From positions 1-30,000 of the forward strand of contig LUCW03001386.1 of the NCBI GenBank assembly GCA_001586965.3: DNA of 30,000 nt. The letters are read 5' to 3'. Origin of the DNA: Sphaeroforma sirkka. Lineage: Eukaryota > Opisthokonta > Ichthyosporea > Ichthyophonida. This document shows positions 1 through 11,250 of the stretch, piece by piece; positions within the stretch are counted from its first letter, which is position 1; the number at the start of each line of letters is the position of its first letter. Made by a program: the position numbers and the translations under genes. The notes below the pieces were generated by a model. That model was not told the DNA's origin and did not search any database. It saw only the letters and a program-made list of their open reading frames with translations.

Positions 1-1800
1 TTTTGCATAATCTTGTAGCTGCACGTTATATTATGCGTTTATTTAGAAGATGGGAATAAATTACATCTTGGTGCCGACAGAAGCTAAACAGCAGCTGGTG
101 CATTTGCAACGTTTTGGCTTCATCATCCTACATACTCGCTTACGATATAGATTTGGTAATAGGTGGCAACAACCTCATACAAGATTCACGCTGGCGAAAA
201 GTCATGAAAATCTTGCATCTACCTTCTGTGAAGAGCACCTTTCAGATACATGGAAACAGTTTTGTGAGCGAAAACAAGTCGAGAGAAAGAAGGCAACAAA
301 GTGGAATCTTCCACTAACAGTACCAAAAAGACATGGCTTTTTTTTTATGTTGTGCATCTGTGTGCACGATTCAGTCAAAGTGATTATCGCGTACGCACAG
401 GGGTTGGACTTGAAATACTGCTAAGTATACTATCAAACTGTATAATAACCAAACCGTCAATGAGAGTTGTAGCCAAATTGGTGTATAAAAAGCGAGAATG
501 TACCACAGTGTTGAAAGAGTTATATCAGGTCAATAAAATGTTCTTTCGGGCAACCGGTATATGATGTTAGATTAGTGAAGTTTGTATCATTCATGCATAA
601 TGTACCTGAATGAATACTAGAAGGATTAAAGAGCAGTGAGTTTTCAGAAACAGTTTTGCTTTATGGCCTGATATGGTCATGACAAAACCCACGTGTTGCT
701 ACAAGATGGACAGAAGGATACTATGACGTATCACCTCTCACCCCAATAGCTCAAAACCCTCACCATACTTTCCATGGACCAGAGAATCTGAGACGGCATC
801 GTATGATAGCATGCGACTAAGTGATCTAAGACGGCATGCTATATCTATCAGATTTACAATACTTGAAGCTGCCAACCGTGTAGAGCTTGTGCAGCGATTA
901 AACGTTCATGATAGCAGTAGACAAAGTGAGTTGTTTGCATCTGAATTTTTGTGAGGATCAACTCATGAGAACACTCCTCTCGCAATTAGAGAGCTTACAT
1001 TGGATTGAATACACACCAGCCACACTTAAACACGAAAAGTTGTTATTGAATCATGGGTTATCGCAGAGTACTTCAAAAAACATAAGGATCTTACCGTGCG
1101 CTCGACGGTATAACAAGAAAGGAGAACGGTGACACTCCACAGCTGCATTAGGCAATCCTATAGCAAAAAGAAATAACTTTGAGGATAACTTATTCTATTT
1201 ATACGTTGGTGCAAGCGTTGGGCACTCCATGACCAAAACAAACATAGACGTGTTGCTAAAACCACAAGTATATGTAGATCCTAAGACAAAGGTACGTGTA
1301 GCTGTAGTCATTAAACATGCAGAGTGCATGTTATCAGTGAAAACCTTGAGAACAGGTACTAGAGAAAGGTTTGTGACCATGCCATTATAAGGTATAGCTT
1401 GTGTGTGCACGTGAGAGCTGCACTGGAGAGAATGTTTTAAATCGGATCAAAGGAAGCACTGACGGGTGAAATACGTGGCAGTTTAAGGAAAGAATAGCCA
1501 CAATTAGTGCAAATGAACCGCTCTCCAGATCTGTTACAAGACTTTCACGACATTGTTGATCAGGATATTCAATCTGCAGCGGCACAGGCATGCTACGATG
1601 TCTGGAGAATGACACCTATGAGCCTCAGACCTCAACTAATAAATATAGCAGAGGAAAGCGAGCTTAGAGAGCTATTGCTAGAATATAGGAGATTAAGATT
1701 GTATAATGAGACTAAACCTGTGCGAGATAGAGGCTTGAAGATAGCTACCATTCTACTATTCAATCGAGAAGGAATTAAATCGCAAGGGAATCAATGATGT
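1..1800 (+). pseudogene. Decayed coding region of unknown identity
   Basis: I do not recognise this region, but several + strand stretches look like protein rather than random translation. They are interrupted by stops and frame changes. The stretches are about 50-424, 301-564, 727-954 (containing YDSMRLSDLRRH), 908-1132 with in-frame continuation past a TGA to the stop at 1388-1390 (containing IDVLLKPQVYVDPKTKVRV), and 1507-1797. The last starts with MQMNRSPDLLQDF and is rich in charged helix-forming residues. The segments lie on one strand, in order, and end about 250 bp before the retroelement repeat at 2,045. Together they look like one broken gene or mobile element. No domain could be assigned. 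The 1507-1797 frame could also be a small intact gene of 96 codons. Confidence 0.35.
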
Positions 1801-2044
1801 TTCATAAACATTCGTATATATTCAAGCTTTAGAATTCTGTCACAATACCATCTCCATTTCCGGGTATATTCTGCTCTATTCTTTTGTATCATTTTGATCA
1901 TCTCTCTTCTTCATTTCAGTATCACGCTTTGTCATTGCATTTGCCAGTTATGGCTTCGTGATTTTAGATTCACAAAGCCACGTACACACTGGGCTTCTTT
2001 GTCCGCCAAAATTATCTCAGATGCTGTTATATACCTTTTTTTAT

Positions 2045-2094
2045 TTTTAGTTTAATATAGTTTGAAACCTAGTAATTTTCCATCGAAATTTACA
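2045..2094 (+). repeat. Left copy of 50-bp direct repeat bounding the retroelement
   Basis: Fifty bases identical to 9070-9119. The match breaks on both sides (T against A upstream, T against G downstream). It lies about 80 bp upstream of the first gag-like ATG at 2174. It is probably what remains of a terminal repeat. Confidence 0.8.
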
Positions 2095-2173
2095 TATTTT
2101 TCAGTTATTTAGTAGTTACAGTAGTGTACTGCTTCTAGACTGTCTGGCATCGATTTACGATCCAGCAAATACT

Positions 2174-4214
2174 ATGGCTAAAGGTGCTTCTAAAGGCAAG
2201 GGAGCCGCTAGCTCTAAAGCCTGCTAAGCCTGCCGAGGTTCCTGAGGTCCCTGTGGAAACACCTAGCCTGTCTGGAGTTGAGCCTGCCGAGGAAACTGTT
2301 GGGGAAGCCAATTCTGAGGTTGGTACAGAGGATTATTCTGAGGATGACTCGTCGGATCCCTAAAGCCTTGGAAGAAGAGGTATCTACTACCGCGGAAAGG
2401 CTCGCCAGCGTCCGTGTATCACCTAGGAGTGAAGCCTCAGGACCCCAGCTTGCCTCCTGACCACGTGCCGTCAAATATTGGGGATAAACGTTGAAAGGCT
2501 GGAAAATTCGTGGATACGAATGTCGGGGACATTATAACTCCACATCTAAAGGACACTCCAGCACAAATCCGGAGTGAAAAGGAAGCATTGGACCTGTCCG
2601 AAAATTTTGGTTTCGCCATCGATGGAGAAGCCATTCCATCCAGCTCAAATCTTGGGGCCGAAGTTGAGGACACCATGACTCGACAACGAGTGGTTGGATC
2701 CTCTCAATCTCGACGCCAATTGAACCGCACTGAAGCGCTCTTGAAGGAGCTAGCGGCAGCAGCAGTTGTGTACCCCTCTATCGTGTCCCACTTGGCTGAT
2801 ATTCTTCCTATACCGAAGAAGAAGAAAATTCCGGGCCGAGTTTCGAACCCGAGACCTACTGGTGTACCAGCCAGTATGTTTACCGCTAAGCCAGTTACCA
2901 CTGGTGAGAGAGATAATATTTCAAAATTTAATCTCTATAGCTCTGATGCTACCATTGACCATCCTCTTGACAAACCTAACCCTGTCAGAGGATATGATCG
3001 TATGGAACTCGATGAGGCTTACCATCCTCGTAATACCGACCCTCATTTGCCAACTAACCCTGGTAATCACGATTTTGGCAATCGCTACACCAGTACCTCG
3101 TTAGAGAGTTCCCGCTCTAATCCTGAGGATGAGGAAGTGAGAACCAGACATACTCGTCTCAGGCTATTACGCTCTGGTATGCAAGTCCTTGAGGACCGTC
3201 TATTGAATGACTCTGACCTTGACGATAGGAAAGCGGATAACATTCGCTATCTAATCGATAACAAGAGAAAGGAAATAGACACCATCTTGGCACTAGCAGC
3301 CCGTAGCACTGAGCATGAGCCTCGTGAACAATTTAGAACCAAGCTTTATAAAGCAGCTAGGTAACGCGCAGGCTGAGGTCGATTTCTCTACTAATGAGAG
3401 TACAGTGGAGACACTGAAGGCCTTCGACCAACTTAAGGAGAAGCAGATGATGAATGCCTTTTATTCATTTCTGTGAGCCAGGTGAATGGCGAACTATCTT
3501 GAAGGCTCATGAACCCAACTGGAAAGCCCTACCCTGGCACCAGTTGCGTGATAATATACTTAACACCTTTTTTTTGAAGATGCACGTGACCGTGAACTTT
3601 TTTAGAGTCTCGCAAGTTCTTTGCGAACGATACCACTATTCGAGGTGCTCTAGCTCATATGACACATATGAATACTCGGATGGGTGGTCGTACCTATACT
3701 GGCGAATATTTATTAATATGTCAGATGATGGAGACTCTGGGAGCTAACCTCTTTAAGAAAGTCAATGATGACATCATCGCCTATGGTGATTTGCGATCTA
3801 TGCCTTGGACTGTCTTTGAGAAGATAGTTCACAAGCATACCAATTCCTCTACTAGAGTACTTAGTACCACGAGCTACTCCCAGCCCACTAAGCGAAACGC
3901 AGTAGAGACTAATACTGCGCGTAGTACTAAGAAACCTCGCACTACTACTGGAGGGGGTACTGGCTCTACTTCTACCGAACCGAAAGGTGAAAAGAAGGTG
4001 AGAGCGCCTTGCAAGAAGTGTGGTTACAACCTTACAAAACGCAAGCGGAATGGGAGCACACGACCCTGTTAAGTGTGCACCAGGCAAGCCAGATTTTGGA
4101 CACTATATGAAAGAGTGTGCTACTTGCAAGGGTACTAACGGTTGGCACAAAGAGGATTGCAAGGACTTACCTGACGTCAAGTTAAGCACTGACAGTACCA
4201 TAGGTGTGCACTAG
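2174..4214 (+). pseudogene. Retroelement gag-like region with cysteine knuckle, frameshifted
   Basis: A candidate start ATG at 2174 opens a lysine/alanine-rich frame (MAKGASKGKG) that stops after 17 codons. A different frame then gives an acidic, proline-rich stretch to about 2362. The longest intact piece is 2510-3364 (284 codons), which is charged and helical near its end (RKADNIRYLIDNKRKEID). Coding similarity continues in shifted frames through 3365-3475 and 3454-4072. The end holds CKKCGYN at about 4010-4030 and, in another frame, a Cys/His cluster (HYMKECATCKG, HKEDC) at about 4105-4160, resembling nucleic-acid-binding knuckles of Gag. At least four frame changes break it. The Gag call rests on position and the Cys/His cluster, not on a recognised capsid motif. 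Confidence 0.6.
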
Positions 4215-4305
4215 AGCAAGATTATGAGAAAATGTTCAATAAAATCCATACCAAAGAAGATGAACGTACCTTTCAAGCAGTTTTCGTAAATGGAGAAAAA
4301 AAGTT

Positions 4306-4620
4306 ATGGCACTATTTGATCCAGGGGCTGAAGTATCTGCTATCTCACGCCGAGTAGCCTACGCTACAGATATGGCTGTCCATAACGAAACAACTGATTT
4401 AATCTTGGGAAATGGCAAAGTTACTACTTGCGAACAAGCCATTGACTATGCACACATAATGCTGTCAGATAGAAGAGAAGTGAAGACTCACTTAATCGTT
4501 ACTGACATGTCTCAGAAATACGATTTTAATTATAGGTATGACTGATCTTCTCAGTTTAGGTATAACACTCACTGGTCTGCCTAATGGGCTGAGACCCGAA
4601 TAAAGATCAGTCAGATGATA
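4306..4620 (+). pseudogene. Retroelement aspartic protease domain (DPGA variant)
   Basis: The frame starting at 4306 reads ALFDPGAEVSAIS, matching the retropepsin motif D-T/S-G-A followed by hydrophobic residues and S. The usual Thr/Ser after Asp is Pro here. After about residue 70 a frameshift near 4,530 moves the reading to a frame encoding IIGMTDLLSLGITL, the expected flap-to-C-terminal pattern of retroviral-type proteases (IIG-D-L). The change at the active site plus the frameshift indicates loss of function, although a genuine DPGA subfamily cannot be excluded. Confidence 0.65.
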
Positions 4621-4743
4621 ATATGTTAAAGATACCTAAACCTCCGGAAGGTGAAGCAAAGGATATGATTCCGCACTTCACCGATATAATTATGGACTTA
4701 ATTATACAAAACAGGAAGATTGCAATAACTGACTGACTGGTGT

Positions 4744-5540
4744 ATGTTTAAGTTCTCTAATGGGTACGTTAGACTTGACTTAACAAACGTCGACTTCTCT
4801 AAGTTAAAGTGTCCTTCACATAACTACGTGAGCTGGAGACACAAAGACGTTGTCAAAACCCAAATCGAAGATTGGTTAAAACAGGGTCTAATTGAAATCA
4901 ATTATGATGCAGCCCCAGTTAACTTAGCTCTCTTAGCGGTCGATCAATATATATCTGATGGAACGTTTAGTAAAACAAGAGTAGTACTAGACCTGTCGCC
5001 AATCAACAAACTAATTCCGCAACATAGTTTTCCCTTACCTAAGATAAGCGAGATACTACGCAAAATGGAGGGTGCGACTATCTTTCCAAGATAGACTTAA
5101 AAGCTACATTCCATCAACTATAAATATATCAGCCTCATAGGAAATACTTTTCCTTTACTTGGCAAGGTAAGAAGTACCACTTTAAAGGTGCACCTGAAGG
5201 CTTACACATGTTACCTTCTTTTCTTCCAACAAGTTATGATGGAACTATTTGCGGACCTGCCGTATAACGTATCAGTCTATTTAGATGATATAGTTATCTT
5301 TACAAAGACAGCACATGAACATGCTAAACTCGTTAAAAAAGAAGTCTTAAAGCGACTTAATCATGCTAAACTTAAGATTAACGAAGACAAGTGTTCTTTT
5401 GCTAAAGATACTATACACTTACTTGGCTACAAAGTATCTGCAGCAGGGGTAGAAATTGATCCTGGCAAGAAACAGTTTCTGTTGGATTTATCAACACCAA
5501 TTACTGGAAGAGATGTGAACTCTGTGTGGGTTTGTTAACT
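4744..5540 (+). pseudogene. Retroelement reverse transcriptase domain, broken
   Basis: The first piece (4744-5094) shows the RT fingers region: WLKQGLIE, then KTRVVLDLSPINKLI and FPLPKISEIL, as in Ty3-type RTs. A frameshift before 5,095 moves to a frame with the palm Asp in KIDLKATFHQ, followed by an in-frame stop. Another frame gives KKYHFKGAPEGL. The 5188-5538 frame contains YLDDIVIF, the catalytic YxDD box, then NEDKCSF and LLGYKVSAAGVEIDP, typical of the thumb region. There are at least two frameshifts and one stop, so no RT could be made from this copy. Confidence 0.9.
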
Positions 5541-5718
5541 TCTTCTCGGATTCGGTACCGCATCTTTCTCATTACTTAAAGCCTTTCAGTCACCTACGGC
5601 TGCACAAAGTACCTTTGGGAAAGCTTTGGACTAAAGAATGTGATGATGCATTTAAATTAGTCAAAAGTAAAGTAATGGACGCACCCATCATGCAGTACCC
5701 TGTGGATGGTGTCCCATT

Positions 5719-6021
5719 CAAGTAGCAACCGACGCTTCAGATCGAGCGGTAGGTGGAGTGCTTTACCAAACGATAAATGGTAAACCGCGCTACATACAAT
5801 TCTTTAGCAAGAGTTATAATAAGAGTCAACGGAATTACCCTACCGTTAAACAAGAGCTCCTTGCTATGGTTACTGCGCTAAGACAGTTTAAAGACTACCT
5901 TTATGGAAGTTACTTTACTGTCGCCTGTGATCAAAAGTCTTTAACATACTTAAAAGATATGAACCCTGATTCACAGTTGGTGAGCCGCTGGCATGACATT
6001 ATTGCCAAGTTCGCTTTTTAA
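5719..6021 (+). pseudogene. Retroelement RNase H domain
   Basis: Open from 5719, just after a frameshift at about 5,720. It starts with ATDASDRAVGGVLYQ, the first catalytic Asp of Ty3-type RNase H. It continues with YPTVKQELLAMV, carrying the catalytic Glu, and YFTVACDQKSLTYL, carrying the next Asp. It ends after WHDIIAKFAF at a TAA. The order and spacing of the D, E and D residues match the RNase H that follows RT in Ty3/gypsy polyproteins. The segment from about 5,541 to 5,718 is the RT-RNase H connection in shifted frames. Confidence 0.88.
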
Positions 6022-6059
6022 TATAACACATACCAGGAATACATAACAATCTTCCTGAC

Positions 6060-6693
6060 ATGCTCTCTCGACTTGTGCCCGACTACCAGAAAACAGTCAA
6101 GGAGTTATTAGCAACCGATTGGATGCTAAATAAGAAATGGTTTAACTTCGCTCAATCACGATGGGGTCCATTTACTGTTGATATGTTCGCCGCAGAACAT
6201 AACAAACAGGTTTCTGAATATAGGTCGTTGACTCATCCTAAAGGTGATGCATTTCAGCTTGACTTATCAAAGCATAATGCGTGGGCTAACCCACCTTGTC
6301 AACTTATCGCACAGTTGTTAAATTATGTTAATATTACTAAATCTACCATTACGCTGTGTTGTCCCTTACGTAACTCCGACCCATGGATACGTGATTTAAT
6401 TAATATGATTCAAGACGAACCTATTTATGTCGACTGTGAAACCGACACGTTTTTTGTATCAGGGATCCTATTCTATTAAGAAGACACCTTGGAAACACAC
6501 CATTGTTTGTCGCATCGGTCCTGCAGGTACCACTAAGTGGAAACCCTCAACCGAATTCTTAGCTAAACTAGAGGAGTCTAAAGAGTTTGAACAAAAGCTC
6601 AAGACTCGTACAACACATGCACCCAACAAGATTGCAGTCGAGGTAATGCGGATTGAAACGGCATTAGATCGTAAAAAACATGGAACTAGCTAA
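6060..6693 (+). pseudogene. Dam-methylase-like module between RNase H and integrase
   Basis: The frame 6060-6479 contains WGPFTVDMFAAEHNKQ (about residues 35-50), GDAFQLDLS (about 62-70) and WANPPCQLIAQLL (about 75-87), then hydrophobic strands with TLCCPLRNSDPW. The VDMFA and NPP arrangement resembles the phage N6-adenine-methyltransferase-like module that DIRS-type retrotransposons carry after RNase H. NPP resembles motif IV (D/N-P-P-Y/F) of N6-adenine methylases. The frame shifts at about 6,430-6,470 and continues to 6,693 with ILFY/YSIKK and a charged helical stretch. Whether it ever had methylase activity cannot be told. It is unusual in an element that also has a DDE integrase. Confidence 0.6.
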
Positions 6694-7843
6694 GGCCATG
6701 GATCGAAGACTCAAAACTCTAAGAGAACCTGAAGCTCGCACTCAACTACTTAAAGCGCTGCTTAAAGAACAGCCAGGAGTTGCGAAACAACTGAAGAAGA
6801 TACTTCTATGTATCTCAGGACTCTACCCTCCTGATACTGAGGTTGCCCTTTCCAACAGGACTATGGTTCATCCAGCCAGCGTTACGCAGAATCTGACTGA
6901 CTTAGAGGAGCTCGAAAGTAGAGTTAAAATTATACATAATTTAACGCATCGAGCATATGAGCATACTTATAAAATGGCTATTCGTGCGGGGCTTGATCAC
7001 CCAGCGCTGAAAGAAACCATACGTGAAATATACCGACGCTGTACTGATTGTGAAAAGAACCAGATCAAGCGATACGGTTGGGCACCCCTAAAAAAGTGTG
7101 ACAGAAGACCAACCGATGCGCCGAGTCATAGTCGATTTGGTTAAACTCCGCGATCCAAGCATACTGGCGATGTATATATCTGTCATTTCTTATGTGTGGC
7201 TTCGGGCTATAACTTGCTTTATGCAATACCGAACAAACGTCCACAAACAGTGGCAGAATTATGCTATCACGTCTTTAATGACTTCGGTTTCCCCGAGTAC
7301 TATGTTCTGATAACGGTAGTGAGTTTTGTACCGACGTAATGGAGGCACTTATACTCGTATCAGGCATGACCCATAGGCGTGGTGTTCCTTACAAACCTCA
7401 AACGCAGGGTGCAAATGAGACACGTCATAGAGAACTTAAGAAACTCTTGCGTACCGCACTAGACGACGTTGAGGATATGTGGCCTTATCATTTGAAATGG
7501 GTTCAGACTCAAATGAATAACTGCATGAATCCTCAAACTGGAACACTCCGTTTCACTATTTCTTTGGCCGCTATAGTGAATTACAAGCAACGTTTGATAA
7601 AAATGCGCCCGAGAAACACGCTACCCCGTGGCTACAAAGATCGAGCATATGCAGAACGTTGTTTACCCCTGTTTACTCGAGCACAAGAATCGCGTCCTAC
7701 TTAAAGCGTATGACCGATGGAATAACACTAAGAACATTGTTCAGTTCAAAGTCGGCGATTACGTTAACATTATAAATCGAAACGCCAACGTTACCGAACT
7801 CTCTTCTAAGACGATAGGACCTTTTTGTTATTTCCTACCATGA
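6680..7843 (+). pseudogene. Retroelement integrase (HHCC zinc finger, DDE core, GPF), frameshifted
   Basis: Frame 6680-7144 ends in an integrase zinc-binding region: LTHRAYEHTYKMA, GLDHPALKETI and RRCTDCEKNQ. The core starts at about 7,110 in a shifted frame (MRRVIVDLVKL, with a candidate first catalytic Asp). A further frame near 7,300 shows DNGSEF with the second Asp. Frame 7339-7704 carries PYKPQTQGANETRHRELKK with the catalytic Glu in the expected QGxxE context. Frame 7628-7843 has FKVGDYVNI and KTIGPF, the GPY/F-type C-terminal motif. All three catalytic residues survive, but the reading frame changes at least four times. Confidence 0.85.
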
Positions 7844-7967
7844 TGAGAAGAGTGATACTTACGAAGTGAATAACATTGATGGTACTAGCGCAACCAATCT
7901 AGGCACTCACCGTATCCCTACCTCTTAACTCTCATTCGCTCGCTCATTTGTTTCTGATATACCAGTT

Positions 7968-8399
7968 ATGGAGTCACAAGTCAAAGATATAATTGACAAA
8001 ACATCCGAAGACGGTTACACTTACTACAAGACCCGTTTCATGGATGGGACAGTAGCTTGGCTAACCTCCGATGCATTTCGTGAATCTCGCGACTTTCTTC
8101 GTATCTTTAATAAGAAATGGAATAAGCGTTTACATAAGAACACACGAGATAAACGAAAAGGGTTTCCTCAGGTGACTACAAACCCTGACGGATCTGAAAT
8201 TCCCTATTTGTCACCTACTTCCTACGTGACTAAACTTTCTGATCTGCTTACCAACAGTGCAGAAAATTGTTCAAACTTACTTACTAATGAAGAACAGCCT
8301 TTGGCTATTACCTTACCAAATAATAAACGTAAGGCGCCTACATCGAAAATGGTTACTGAACCAAATACTAAACGACATAGAGTACAACATGAGTCTTGA
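7968..8399 (+). pseudogene. Chromodomain-like C-terminal tail of the integrase polyprotein
   Basis: The 143-codon frame begins VKDIIDKTSEDGYTYYKTRF and continues with DGTVAWLTSDAF and FLRIFNKKW. The pattern of an Ile/Asp-rich strand, aromatic residues (YYKTRF), a Trp (AWL) and a final helix resembles the chromodomain that chromoviral Ty3 integrases use to direct insertion. The rest is basic and low in complexity, ending in NKRKAP and KRHRVQH before TGA. It follows the GPF motif after an out-of-frame gap of about 120 bp. The chromodomain assignment is tentative because the aromatic cage is only partly visible. Confidence 0.45.
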
Positions 8400-9069
8400 A
8401 CTCGTACATATAGGCACATACTTACTCGATAAGTCATGACCGAAACCGTTTTTACTTTGGTTTTCGCTTTACCAACTAGATCGTATCTTAACGTACGTTC
8501 GTAGTTCTAAAAGCTACTGGGGGCTATGTAGAAATACGGCCTCCGGTCAGTCTAAAATATCAAGATCAATTGAGATAATACATTGGTTTTTATTTGTATT
8601 TTAAATAATTTAGTACAAGCTCTTTTTCCAATATTTCCAAAGTGTTCTAAATTCACTTTGATGGCTCCAATAGCCTGAGTATTTGGTATGACTCATCTAC
8701 TTGGACCTATTTGAGACATTAGTAGATGTAGGATATTATAAACTAAATTTTATAATCTCCGAACTACTACTTATAGATTTTGGTCCTCCCGCCAATCTCC
8801 AAAATCCAATAAGTCTTTCTTTTTTTAACTTTTCTTCAGATGGAACTTTATTTATATCAGCTAATGTATTAACGTGACTTACTTTATTATGTCTATTTAC
8901 AAATTAGGCAAGTGGTCATGAACACTTAGTACTTCTAGTGAAAATTATTCATAAAGAACAGCTAGAGGTACGCCCTGTGTGATCGAGGATATTTAGACTC
9001 TTAACAAGAGGCAGTCCCGATCATTCTTACACAAGCTACCACTGCTAAATCCTAACTGACTAAATTGTA
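8400..9069 (+). other. Noncoding 3' part of the retroelement
   Basis: AT-rich, with no protein-like frame. A short G-rich stretch (tactgggggctatgtag) at about 8,515-8,531 could be the remnant of a polypurine tract. If so, a longer 3' LTR would start near 8,526 and only the last 50 bp of the left LTR would survive. This is inference. Confidence 0.3.
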
Positions 9070-9119
9070 TTTTAGTTTAATATAGTTTGAAACCTAGTAA
9101 TTTTCCATCGAAATTTACA
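9070..9119 (+). repeat. Right copy of 50-bp direct repeat bounding the retroelement
   Basis: Identical to 2045-2094. It follows about 670 bp of noncoding 3' sequence after the last pol-derived frame. The 5 bp outside (gagcg) do not match the 5 bp outside the left copy, so no target-site duplication is visible. Confidence 0.8.
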
Positions 9120-9351
9120 GAGCGTTGATAAATGCATTGTTATGTAGCATTCGGCGCTTGGCCATAGCCTTCTGCCATGTATCTTCGCTCCCGTGTGGTT
9201 GTAATATTTTTATCCATCGAAGCGCAATGGCATTATCACTCAGTGGTAGCCTAATCTTGCGAGCAGAACGATTCAAACATCCTTTCAGTTCACATATACA
9301 GCTCTGCTTGATCACTTTCTCTTTCTGTGTGATGCGTCTTGTACTCGACAT
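9115..9351 (-). pseudogene. Truncated THAP-like zinc-finger ORF
   Basis: The 78-codon minus-strand frame reads from about 9,351 and contains CICELKGCLNRS, RLPLSDNAIALRWIKIL and a basic helix (WQKAMAKRRMLHNN). Two Cys followed by NR, then a (F/L)P-x-D...W pattern, recalls the first half of a THAP domain, a C2CH DNA-binding finger found in P-element transposases and cellular proteins. The second half (C-x2-H-F) is missing. The frame stops at 9,115, within the 50-bp retroelement repeat. It may be a gene or DNA transposon cut by the insertion. The match is weak, so this could be a chance ORF. Confidence 0.3.
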
Positions 9352-9359
9352 GGTTGCTA

Positions 9360-10530
9360 GTGTGAAACCTGATTAAAAGTAGTTCACTACGTGATCGGAG
9401 CGCAAAGTGATCTCGCCTTCTGATGGAATAAAAGTGGGGCTTAATTGCATCGTATAAGAAATCCGATGTGCTCACTAGAAAGAACGTAGCTTAATTAAGC
9501 TATACAGTGCTACGACCCACATCGTATGCGTGTTAGGTAGCGATACTAACGCTGTGACTGTAGGCGAGGTGTGTTGTAGGTGTATTGATGTGTGTATTTG
9601 TGTGCGTGTTTTTTACTTTTCTTAGAAAATGTCAGATGAAACGTGTTTTGGGCCCCGACGGTCTTGAGAAAGATTTTCTCTAAGTCTATTTCTTGTCTTG
9701 TGCTGGACTATTTATTTGTGATTATGTACTGGAAAGTGAGTGGAAATTTGTAAATATTTTATGTAATAAATATTTTACGTATTGTCTTCTGAAAATGGAA
9801 TGCCCTTTTTTTATTTTACGAAATGTATATTTTAAAATATGTACTGGCTGAAGCCGGAGGGCAGGCATAGGAGGCTTTCACTCTTCAGGCCTCAGGGCTG
9901 ACCGCCTGACCCTCTGAGGCCGGAGGGTGACGGGAAAGCTACGCCGCTTTGCCGCTATGTCCGTGAACCGTATGACGTATATTGGCGTGTTTGTCCGTTT
10001 GTGGTTGTTCTTTTTTCTGTAAAGACAGATTAAAATGCTACATATCAATTGCTTTTGACTCATTGTACAGCATTTTTTCGTGTACCAATCAGAAGCTGCC
10101 CTTGATAAAATATCGACTTGTAACCTCAAAGAAGATTTGAATAATGCACAATTACACATTGAAAAGAATTTCTTATAAATAGCATTTCGAGGCTACGAAG
10201 TATGAAGTATGACTATGATCTGTAAACTGTAGTCTACAACTCTACACAAGCTCTCTCTGGTGGATATCCGCCATCGATGATCAAAGTGGATTACTGGACG
10301 AACTTCTGACAATACTTTATAAAAGATAAACTCTTTTTTATGTACGCACATTTAACATCCAAGTATTTGTTTTGATGGCACACTTTATAATTTCTCATTT
10401 TGCGCGAGGCTTTATTTCTGATATTTCAGCCATCGATTTGATAATCAAAACAAGAGATATTTTCCTTTCAACTGGAGTTTTCTCTGGAATGTAAGACGAA
10501 CTTGCAAATGTAACCGTTGACGTCTCCACG
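9360..10530. other. Intergenic, no gene recognised
   Basis: There are only short frames in every direction, with no conserved motifs. A minus-strand frame at 9878-10159 runs into the GC-rich hairpin and has no recognisable domain. The sequence is AT-rich apart from the hairpin island. Confidence 0.5.
9845..9945. repeat. GC-rich inverted-repeat island
   Basis: This short GC-rich stretch sits within AT-rich DNA. GGCCTCAG at 9888-9895 pairs with CTGAGGCC at 9914-9921, giving an 8-bp perfect stem around an 18-base loop. The motif gccggaggg occurs twice in direct orientation (about 9853 and 9919). It could be the end of a small non-autonomous element or a structured RNA. No known family is recognised. 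Confidence 0.4.
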
Positions 10531-10536
10531 CGCAGC

Positions 10537-11250
<714 letters not shown>

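Larger units (their letters stand above)
2045..9119 (+). mobile_element. Degenerate Ty3/gypsy-like retroelement with 50-bp terminal direct repeats
   Basis: The element carries, in order on the + strand: gag-like frames, a CCHC-like cysteine region, protease, reverse transcriptase, RNase H, a Dam-methylase-like module, an HHCC/DDE integrase and a chromodomain-like tail. The order RT, RNase H, then integrase is that of Ty3/gypsy elements. It is crossed by many frameshifts and stops, so it is not autonomous. Positions 2045-2094 and 9070-9119 are identical over 50 bp (core tttaatatagtttgaaacct), offset 7,025 bp. The repeat is far shorter than usual LTRs, and no target-site duplication is visible next to it. 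I saw no clear primer-binding site after 2,094 and no clear polypurine tract before 9,070. The true ends are therefore uncertain; the left LTR may be truncated. Confidence 0.85.

Noticed and set aside
2820..2860. tRNA-like T-loop (gggttcgaaac on the minus strand)
   Set aside because: The flanking bases do not form a T stem, no other tRNA arms are visible, and the stretch is coding in the gag-like frame.
9878..10159. Minus-strand 93-codon frame
   Set aside because: No domain is recognised, and its C-terminal end is just the GC-rich hairpin read as protein.
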